Of a stretch of 43,858 bases of DNA, positions 38,501-43,858 are shown piece after piece. The number at the start of each line of letters is the position of its first letter. Position 1 is the first letter of the stretch. This DNA comes from Candidatus Nanoarchaeia archaeon (GTDB lineage: Archaea; Nanobdellota; Nanobdellia; Woesearchaeales; UBA10216). The notes under the pieces are model-generated. The model was not told the DNA's origin, did no database searches, and was given only the letters and a program-made list of their open reading frames with translations. The stretch spans positions 1-43,858 of the forward strand of contig JANQSZ010000009.1 in NCBI GenBank assembly GCA_028279045.1, read 5' to 3'. The position numbers and the translations under genes were made by a program.

Positions 38501-39600
38501 TTGACGACTACTGTAACGCGCAAGAATACAACGAGAACAACTTGCCTGACTCGGAAACAGCTTCACGGCTAGACCCTTCAGCTGGTGAACTGAACTTTGT
38601 TTCAGTTGCTGACGGTTGGGACATCGGTGCAGACAAGCTTGTTGTAGCAGCAGATGGTGAAGACCACGCAGTCATTACCATCCAAGCGCAGAACAGCTTC
38701 GTTGACAACGACGGTAACATCGGACACCAGAACATCCGAACAAGCCTTGATGCAACTGTGCAGTCTAGCTTGATTGGTTCAAAGCTAACATCTGAAGCAA
38801 TTACGCCAGGATGTTATGTCGAAGGAAACTACGACCCATTGAACCCTACAAGCCTGAACGTACGTACAGAAGCATGTAGCGGCGGTTCAGCTGAACTACA
38901 CTTGACAAGCACTAAACCAGGAACAGCTCAAGTATCTGTTTCCGGTCAGAGCTTTGGATGTAAGTTGGTTATCCCTGAGATCAGTGATCCTTATGTGATC
39001 CCATACTGTTCTCAATGGGGAGTTATTCCACTTGCACCTAAGTCAATCGACGTGCAGTTCAACCAAGCATACCAAGATCAGATCGTACTTGAAGAAGGAT
39101 GGAACTTCTTCAGCGTTCCAAACGAACTTGCTCCTGCAGGTAACGAATGGAATGAGATCGGCTTGAACACTGCTTGTCTTGCATCCGCTATGTGGGATGA
39201 CAACAGTCAGACCTTTGTAGCAGTGCCAGGCACAACAGTTGTTGAACCTCTCGAAGGTTACTGGTGTTTCAGTACATCTGCACAAACCCTTGATGTAGAA
39301 CCACTTGCACAGAACGGCGTATACTTGCCTCCAATGAAGTCCATCGTGGCTGGTTGGAACGATGTAGGTCTAAGTGCTCGAACAGAGACTCTTATGGAGC
39401 ATGCTCTGATCAGCATCGACAGCATCTACACACAAGTGCTTGACTGGGCAGAAAGCTTGCAGCGTTACGCTGGCTACGCTAACACAGGCGAAGCAGGCGG
39501 CGGTTCAGCTCCAGGAACAACTGGAACTGAGAACATGCAGGCTGGTGACGCATACTTCGTCTTCGCAGGCGACAGTGGTCAACTAGCAGGACTGAGCTAA
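32569..39600 (+). CDS. giant secreted surface protein (2343 aa), S-layer/adhesin-like with Ig-like beta domains
   Basis: N-terminal signal KFATLFVMTILTLSLQGLVLTGALTATLATVPSVAAA; repeated MVEAGDLAEIVVTIYDQYGNVI- and ADGEQEAKILIRKTDACGNPV-type modules; C-terminal LEEGWNFFSVPNELAP domain. Confidence 0.88.
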   Translation: MRKSNSDEKGIVTKFATLFVMTILTLSLQGLVLTGALTATLATVPSVAAANGVGEVRSVALGDIPDNMHELDRQALDDGEKPVITELVEKDWHFRIHNDGILGEECIDEIIITFPDDWTGHINPDDVTVMNMGAVNITNQRDDGTNSGLVEDNQSIRIVPNFNEDGVIICPSATVDIIYDQPDGDQDDLEAPEGPQDQDITIMTSDQASNEPSNNHVREVMELVPVKVSEAETVVIRYLDFISVGAGVGGVDVAVEAEAKGAWARLTELYLSANQATTVDVYLDDGDGTLDGDDFKIADTAAVGTTPTIVTLSYDGSEDIIGNVVDGFVKDSAQGGSNVDYWIVDTGGAAAWSILGHADEDADQTIDPTYSGTGVSNPPKEGTVINVENPPMHRHIVAQLVYNETSINRYLDIQEDGIPIYYTTGLSDFIFGSPRDTDSDGQVEIELLPGTEAGNTDVVVCFPDPECTNEHVHISPGVANYFEVDAPMMVEAGDLAEIVVTIYDQYGNVISNEFDRPDVSWEILNAPGPDADLDDDELPAFNGDGDGFETEQADLGIGDADLQTSGTIGNHEVEVCVVGNNADLGCQLVEILGKLGQGNQIDCIIPDDLQRHDGRQLPVNTLQADQCMDVVVIVRDAQGNPLEEWESIVQIDLEDLVQNPHGETFTIVSTDLREEMISEDGTSVKGKLNNNEIAEAIVTICGCGGLGDFDLVCRTDTLDDDVEDIDVINSAPTCIDVGVESDMCGDHATIDTSIVDTCWNRVQDQECTEGGHAASCIALDASCGELSSDKTCVDLRNTGEAPDIWLDTSACGCGDIEITAVDEPDCCPSVYSGTLPMCDFDGDTVPDQVLFNKVGPVDHIDMEVAPDAENQDDFWVSELTHVSLIARDACGQEAICDEFPVDVELTGEDCVDTTIQVDSPVISGQEEINVELLKNEDDSDHASGQVMRSVEDGKYVYRIWLEDVAYSHTEFQLVFSEDDDDPSWLVGWDPVVSTTLPTYKEYNAGWGAGTTVLPPGLEVDGNIGDKHFEVRVPLDIHEPWWGLNVGVVKANVGGSSKFSTYPGPDWKWSGGQGTWAGGTCELPESAVHKIVIENCNDPVKDWTDKPQEADIVVDKIAFEYNGPTNNVTVCIWEENELEAGFQSGGDNADLAWECIDLSDIPNIPSNDGTPGPNNNGAWDEIHSVSQTEDGVYLIELQTRISEWNQGNEFDNQRLGGAVIEPQDTRDFYFVITGQEQACGEFDADYLYFQDYNSPDIVSFSSGHVRDTLENSEEWTQRNDDYTDPDPYPVHGVTPDYGFGDRVLHDLVLGAGAWFKFRDLVAETVNIFVDTIYSINLIDNGLPVAAGNQAQVTFLAQPATQVVARQHGDLTGDGSICDDEGFDPELVYDFKEGPGRFAIDEDEGAELTCRPAMACSDEGYDINLQVTDGFQNQVELEGVEVQLHSCLMFPRFLYLGDTLVPEEIVENHVEDGVLTIDLWAYLDLDDYEETHSDPWDVCYDESRFRLAVGEALTDYVTEDHMFVPAFLESTEFTSFIHSVFEDKQVEFVPQPGFPITVDAAGHNVVTTDANGQAVIRVESDDSSYGAIKSLDTSFRIFTVPHALDADYFDIAFSPGEPAKWDAIAIPEVGVPADGEQEAKILIRKTDACGNPVALQNVEDEKVIVTAHSDSGRAVISRDFSHENNYDNTVEGYLSQWSCHVLFPWFEDCHLEVLNDVIEDVHVTVEDHPDVCESSGDGFCSGPQGLGCETFLEEELCPVAEGCEWISEAVCQEMDSAYVEFVGAPTHLEIVEIKHSDLLPADGWRGETSSQLQLPANACSHDEIRECELYDNPDICYETCVQYGNSGAWFDVEIQDKFDNVVTTYLGDGFQGDPGDEEGIPDYIAEKICVHLDDSNAFIQDATFGWIHLLNNPPYINDKGTIYCGDLAFGNGAFKVVYNMLDNGNQPTIPAGSSEKVIVTVFDACDDEEWVQNGWDSGRFDDYCNAQEYNENNLPDSETASRLDPSAGELNFVSVADGWDIGADKLVVAADGEDHAVITIQAQNSFVDNDGNIGHQNIRTSLDATVQSSLIGSKLTSEAITPGCYVEGNYDPLNPTSLNVRTEACSGGSAELHLTSTKPGTAQVSVSGQSFGCKLVIPEISDPYVIPYCSQWGVIPLAPKSIDVQFNQAYQDQIVLEEGWNFFSVPNELAPAGNEWNEIGLNTACLASAMWDDNSQTFVAVPGTTVVEPLEGYWCFSTSAQTLDVEPLAQNGVYLPPMKSIVAGWNDVGLSARTETLMEHALISIDSIYTQVLDWAESLQRYAGYANTGEAGGGSAPGTTGTENMQAGDAYFVFAGDSGQLAGLS

Positions 39601-39603
39601 ACA

Positions 39604-39640
39604 AAACCATTTGGTTTTTTTTTCTTTTTTTTCTTTTAAT
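39604..39640 (+). terminator. short hairpin + long T-tract terminator
   Basis: AAAACCATTTGGTTTTTTTTTCTTTTTTTTC directly after the giant gene. Confidence 0.7.
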
Positions 39641-39700
39641 TTACATAAACAATAACATTCAAAATCGCAATTCGGGGTGGGTTGCCAATTACGAAAGAAA

Positions 39701-40885
39701 ATGACACGAAAACTAGCAATGGCAGTCGTAGTGATACTATCCATTACGCTACTGTCAGGTCTCGTAGCAGCCCAACCAGTACTACCAGCCTTCTATTACG
39801 GCGACGCAGCAATCAACGGTCGCGATGTTCCTGTTGACTCAGTGATCACCGCCAGAATTAACGGCCAAGACCGTGGATCAATTACCGTAACAACGGCTGG
39901 GCAATATGGCGTACCTCCTCTCGAAGGATATGGTGATGCCAAACTTAACGTTCAAGGTACCATCGATGAAGATGGCGCTGAAATTTCATATTTCCTCAAA
40001 GCACCTGGCCTTGAGGAAATTCAAGCTACCGAAAAAGGTGCTTGGCACACAAACACACTGAACGAAGAACCACTCGAAGACTACGAAACAACATCACCAT
40101 TTGATTTAACATTCAACGGCGATGAAGTTTCCGACGGCTCTGACATTGGCACAACCGGAAGTTCCGGTGGTGGCGGCGGTGGCGGTGGCGGCTCTGGCTC
40201 CTCAGGAGGAGGCGGTGGCGGCGGAGGCGGCTCTCCAAGCACGTCAGCAAGTCAAGCGTTCTTCTACGATATCATTCGTGGAAATGAACAAGTTGACTCT
40301 GTTGTTCGAAATGAAAACATCCCAGTAACTCGTTTACAACTAATCATCAACGATGATACAGAACAAGTTACGATCACAATCGCAAGCGAAGATGACCCTG
40401 ACCGGGACATCGATGATGCAGCCGGATACTTTACCATTGAATCAGATCAAATTAATGACGATCTGATCAAGACGGCAATCATTCGTTTTGAAGTACCAAA
40501 CGAATGGTTTGAAGAAAACGACTTCGACCCTCAAACATTGAAGTTGCACAGGTTAGATGGTCGCCGATGGGTTGAACTACAAACAGTTCATTCCGGCGGA
40601 GATGATGAAACTAATCTGTACAGAGCAGCAACTCCTGCTTTCGGTTTATTCGGAATGCAAGGTGCTGAAGCAGCAGAAACAGAAACTACTGGAACTGAAG
40701 AGGAAGAAGACGACAGCTCACCGCTTGATGGCGGCATGAGTGCAATCGCAGAAGTGGTTGTTACCGAAGAAGGCGAACCAACGCCTGTCGGTGGCGCACT
40801 GGTGATTGTCATTATTGTTGTTGTAGGCCTACTGGCTTACATTGCAGGCGCGAAAATATCGGCGCGAATGTCAAAGAAGAAATGA
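39701..40885 (+). CDS. surface protein: shared N-terminal module, poly-Gly linkers, PGF-pre-PGF-like domain, C-terminal TM anchor
   Basis: MTRKLAMAVVVILSITLLSGLVAAQ signal; FYYGDAAINGRDVPVDSVITARINGQ; GSSGGGGGGGGGSGSSGGGGGGGGGS; FEVPNEWFEENDFDPQTLKLHRLDGRRWVELQTVHSGGDDETNLYRAATPAFGLFGM; C-terminal TM + KISARMSKKK. Confidence 0.87.
   Translation: MTRKLAMAVVVILSITLLSGLVAAQPVLPAFYYGDAAINGRDVPVDSVITARINGQDRGSITVTTAGQYGVPPLEGYGDAKLNVQGTIDEDGAEISYFLKAPGLEEIQATEKGAWHTNTLNEEPLEDYETTSPFDLTFNGDEVSDGSDIGTTGSSGGGGGGGGGSGSSGGGGGGGGGSPSTSASQAFFYDIIRGNEQVDSVVRNENIPVTRLQLIINDDTEQVTITIASEDDPDRDIDDAAGYFTIESDQINDDLIKTAIIRFEVPNEWFEENDFDPQTLKLHRLDGRRWVELQTVHSGGDDETNLYRAATPAFGLFGMQGAEAAETETTGTEEEEDDSSPLDGGMSAIAEVVVTEEGEPTPVGGALVIVIIVVVGLLAYIAGAKISARMSKKK
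40160..40233 (+). repeat. two GGN-rich tracts encoding (Gly)9 linkers
   Basis: ggtggtggcggcggtggcggtggcggc and ggaggaggcggtggcggcggaggcggc. Confidence 0.8.
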
Positions 40886-40895
40886 GTGTGGAAAA

Positions 40896-42548
40896 ATGAA
40901 ACGAACCCTACTATTAACGTTGGTAATGTTGGTTGCTCTACTTGCAAGTGTGCAAAATGTAGCAGCTGTATGTTCAGGAGGATTTCCTGATTTCTATTAT
41001 GGAGATGTAACTATTGACGGATCCGATGCTCCAATCGGCACAGATATTCGTGCAATGATTGATGGCGAACTTGCAGGAACATACGAAACAACTGCAGTTG
41101 GTGTCTACGGTAACCCGGATACTGACGACAAAATGCTAGTTTCCGGCAATCCAGCAGGGTACGACGACTTTCCAACAATTCAATTCCAAGTATTTGCTGG
41201 CGGTAGCTGGGAAGATGCAGGAACTGACACGTACACTTGTGGAGATATTTTCGAACAACCTAAGAACGCTGATCTCGCAGCAACATCTGCTTCATGTGAT
41301 GATGATGACGGAGACGGTGTTTGTAATGATGTAGATATTTGTGAAGGCGGCGATGATAATGTTGACGTAGACGGTGATGGAACACCTGACTTTTGCGACG
41401 CTTGCCCAGCTGACAATCCTGACGACACCGATGGAGACGGTGTTTGTGACTCTGTAGATCTCTGTGTAGGAGATGACGCTTCTGGCGACTCCGATGCTGA
41501 TGGAACATGTGATGATACAGATGTTTGCCCACTTGATGAATTTGATGACGCAGATGCTGATGGTGTCTGTGGCGACGTTGATCAATGTGAAGGCTTCGAC
41601 GATAATCTTGATATTGATTCGGACGGAATCCCTGATGGCTGTGATGACTGTACAGACATTGACGGTGATGGATTCTGTGATGATGTTGACTGTGATGACA
41701 CGGACGCATTAATCAATCCAGACGCACTAGAAATTTGCGATGGTGTTGATAACAACTGTGACGCTGTAATTGATACAGATGCAACCGACATGATGACATA
41801 CTACCCAGACCTTGACGGAGATGACTTCGGTGCTGGTGCTGGTGTAGATGCATGTGTTGCTCCTGAAGATCACGCAGACAACGATCTTGACTGTAACGAT
41901 ACAGATGTACTAATTAACCCTGACGCAGACGAAATCTGTGACGATGGTATCGACAACGACTGTGACGGCGATACAGATGAAGCTGATTCAGAATGTGTTG
42001 CTTGCCCAGACGATGACGGTGACGGCGTTTGTAACGACGTAGACGTTTGTGATGGCGATGACGCATCCGGCGACACTGATGGCGACGGTATCTGTGACGA
42101 TACTGACTTGTGTACTGATGTTGACGGCGACGGCTTCTGTCTAGAAGGCCTTGACTGTAACGACACTGATGTTGCAATCAACCCAGATGCAACTGAAGTG
42201 TGCAATGGTATTGACGATGACTGTGACGCTCTAATCGATGATGATGACGGCGATCTTATTTGCGACGAAGGAACAACTGTAGAAATTACAATCTACGAAG
42301 GATGGACACTATTCGCCCTTCCTCTTGATCCTATCAACGCAGACAACTCAGAAGAACTTGGAGCATTGATCAACGCTGATGGCGGCAACTGTGATGTTAT
42401 TATGACATACGACGGCGTTAATCAGACAATGGTTGATGACATCCTAGGACTTGCTGATCCAACATTCCCTCTATCCTCAACAGCAGGATACTTTGTGGGT
42501 TGTGACTCAGCAACGACATTTGATTACCAAGGACTTCCATGGGAGTAA
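40896..42548 (+). CDS. secreted Asp-rich surface protein: shared N-terminal module + TSP type-3-like and MopE-like metal-binding repeats + C-terminal EGW domain
   Basis: MKRTLLLTLVMLVALLASVQNVAAV signal; FYYGDVTIDGSDAPIGTDIRAMIDGE; repeated DxDGDGVCDDVD; CNDTDVLINPDADEICDDGIDNDCDGDTDE; YEGWTLFALPLDP. Confidence 0.88.
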   Translation: MKRTLLLTLVMLVALLASVQNVAAVCSGGFPDFYYGDVTIDGSDAPIGTDIRAMIDGELAGTYETTAVGVYGNPDTDDKMLVSGNPAGYDDFPTIQFQVFAGGSWEDAGTDTYTCGDIFEQPKNADLAATSASCDDDDGDGVCNDVDICEGGDDNVDVDGDGTPDFCDACPADNPDDTDGDGVCDSVDLCVGDDASGDSDADGTCDDTDVCPLDEFDDADADGVCGDVDQCEGFDDNLDIDSDGIPDGCDDCTDIDGDGFCDDVDCDDTDALINPDALEICDGVDNNCDAVIDTDATDMMTYYPDLDGDDFGAGAGVDACVAPEDHADNDLDCNDTDVLINPDADEICDDGIDNDCDGDTDEADSECVACPDDDGDGVCNDVDVCDGDDASGDTDGDGICDDTDLCTDVDGDGFCLEGLDCNDTDVAINPDATEVCNGIDDDCDALIDDDDGDLICDEGTTVEITIYEGWTLFALPLDPINADNSEELGALINADGGNCDVIMTYDGVNQTMVDDILGLADPTFPLSSTAGYFVGCDSATTFDYQGLPWE

Positions 42549-42551
42549 ACA

Positions 42552-43430
42552 ATGAATTTCAAACTATCTGTAGTAGCATTGACATTGGTGATTCTTGCGG
42601 TAGCTGTAGCTGCTCAAGAACCTAAACCAATCCTCTACGGATCTGCAATGTACGATAACGAGATTCCAGCAGATGATGGAACCGTTACCGTCTACGCCAA
42701 AGAAGATCCATCCAACAATCAAACTGATACTGTTGGAGCTGCAGGTAACTTTGAAACTTCTGGCTTCTGGAAGATTAACCTTTTCGACATGCCAACAGAG
42801 GTAAACAACGGCGATGTTCTTGTTGTACATCTTCAACACGGCGAGAACGAAACTGAAAGAATGTACACTGTTGTTGATTCTGATCGTTCTGTACTTACAC
42901 CACTCGATTTCAATCCTGCTTACCAGGATTACGACAACGATGGTTACTTTGCCGGTGTTGATGATTGTGATGATACTCGCGATACCGTTAATCCGGGAGA
43001 AACAGAACAATGTACAGACGGCGATGACAACGACTGTAACGATTTAATCGACTCCGCAGATCCTGTCTGCAGTACTGGAACTACTGGTGGATCTGGTAGC
43101 TCCGGCGGTGGTGGAGGCGGAGGCGGCGGTGGAGGCGGCTCCAGCACGACAACTACAAGTACAGAAATTGATGACGATCCTGAACCTGAAGAAGAACAAG
43201 AGCCATCTGGCGACGGTTCTGAAACTCAGGAAACAGAAACTGGTGACTCCGGTGAGGAAGATCCAGAAGAGCAACCTCCAGCTGAAGAACCAGCTGTTGA
43301 CCCTAACGAAATAACTGGTGCAGCTGTCGCAACTGACGGCGGTACACCAAACCCATGGGCATGGTTGTTGCTAGCTGCTCTTATCGGGCTAGCAGTCCTA
43401 CTCGCTTACCGTCAAAAGAAGCGCAAGTAG
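42552..43430 (+). CDS. surface protein: shared N-terminal module, MopE-like motif, poly-Gly/Thr/acidic stalk, C-terminal TM anchor
   Basis: PILYGSAMYDNEIPADDGTVTVYAK; DDCDDTRDTVNPGETEQCTDGDDNDCND; (Gly)12; WAWLLLAALIGLAVLLAYRQKKRK. Confidence 0.87.
   Translation: MNFKLSVVALTLVILAVAVAAQEPKPILYGSAMYDNEIPADDGTVTVYAKEDPSNNQTDTVGAAGNFETSGFWKINLFDMPTEVNNGDVLVVHLQHGENETERMYTVVDSDRSVLTPLDFNPAYQDYDNDGYFAGVDDCDDTRDTVNPGETEQCTDGDDNDCNDLIDSADPVCSTGTTGGSGSSGGGGGGGGGGGGSSTTTTSTEIDDDPEPEEEQEPSGDGSETQETETGDSGEEDPEEQPPAEEPAVDPNEITGAAVATDGGTPNPWAWLLLAALIGLAVLLAYRQKKRK
43081..43145 (+). repeat. GGN tract encoding (Gly)12 linker
   Basis: ggcggtggtggaggcggaggcggcggtggaggcggc. Confidence 0.75.
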
Positions 43431-43488
43431 TTTCCGATCGATATTGTAAACGTAAATGTACGCGCCTTGAGCGCTAATGGGAGGGTAA

Positions 43489-43858
43489 ATGATGAATGCA
43501 AAGGTTAGTGTAGTGGTAGCGTTGCTACTGATTTCTCTTATTTCTGTATCTGCTCAAAATGACCCTGCTCCTGTATTATATGGACAGGCTTTTTTTAACG
43601 ACGGAACATCTGCTGATGGCGGAACCATAACAGCATACCCGCAAGGAAATGCTGCTGATTTCGTCCAAGACACTATTGGTGCAGCAGGTAACACCGGCTT
43701 GCCAGATTTCTGGAAAGTAAGCTTAAACAACTTACAAACCAGTTTGAATCACGGCGATCATGTTATTGTTCGTGCTGTAGCTGATGGCGACATCGAACAA
43801 CGTCTCTATGTCGTAGACGACGCAGACGGTGCAAAGTATATCAACATCACAATCGAAA
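43489..43858 (+). CDS. partial CDS off the right edge; fourth surface protein with the shared N-terminal module
   Basis: Read directly: MMNAKVSVVVALLLISLISVSAQNDPAPVLYGQAFFNDGTSADGGTITAYPQGNAADFVQDTIGAAGNTGLPDFWKVSLNNLQTSLNHGDHVIVRAVADGDIEQRLYVVDDADG..., clearly similar to the 42552 protein; SD GGGAGGG upstream; no stop before the edge. Confidence 0.82.
   Translation, partial: MMNAKVSVVVALLLISLISVSAQNDPAPVLYGQAFFNDGTSADGGTITAYPQGNAADFVQDTIGAAGNTGLPDFWKVSLNNLQTSLNHGDHVIVRAVADGDIEQRLYVVDDADGAKYINITIE

Noticed and set aside
41260-41709. His/Arg/Gln-rich antisense ORFs (also 41180-41428, 41870-42205, 41914-42177)
   Set aside because: Produced by antisense reading of GAT/GAC/GGN repeat codons in the Ca-binding repeat gene.
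1-43858. tRNA, rRNA, CRISPR arrays, transposases, integrases
   Set aside because: No tRNA T-loop/anticodon pattern, no rRNA-like block, no regularly spaced repeat-spacer array and no DDE/tyrosine/serine recombinase ORFs were seen by eye. A tRNAscan-SE/Infernal run would be decisive.

Overview
This is a compact archaeal chromosome segment, probably from a DPANN/Woesearchaeota-like lineage. The lineage is inferred from gene content and TATA-box promoters and was not tested. Recognisable core genes are rpoL, a class I arginyl-tRNA synthetase (argS), archaeal membrane LonB, a ThiF/MoeB-rhodanese protein, a PAC2-family protein, an FKBP-type PPIase, a CNNM/CorC-like transporter, a VIT1/CCC1-like transporter, a PhoU/AbrB regulator and an N6-adenine-type methylase. 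Many helical or coiled-coil proteins of unknown function lie between them. The right third (about 32.5-43.9 kb) is a cell-surface locus: a 2343-aa secreted protein followed by four smaller exported proteins that share an N-terminal module and carry PGF-pre-PGF, TSP3/MopE-like Ca-binding, poly-Gly and C-terminal TM segments. The best candidate for an undescribed system is a translationally coupled minus-strand operon at 21704-26155. It encodes a 47-aa ribbon-helix-helix protein (absent from the supplied ORF track), a membrane-associated Hsp90/GHKL-type ATPase, and a second protein with an apparently degenerate GHKL domain fused to a transglutaminase-like (Cys-His-Asp) domain between two TM segments. 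Other notable signals are a diverged remnant of the argS 3' end downstream of a DUF427 gene (gene-tail replacement), tandem OmpR/PhoB-type winged-helix proteins, and a tandem pair of RNase H-fold DUF3800-like proteins. All assignments come from reading sequence motifs; no database search was run.
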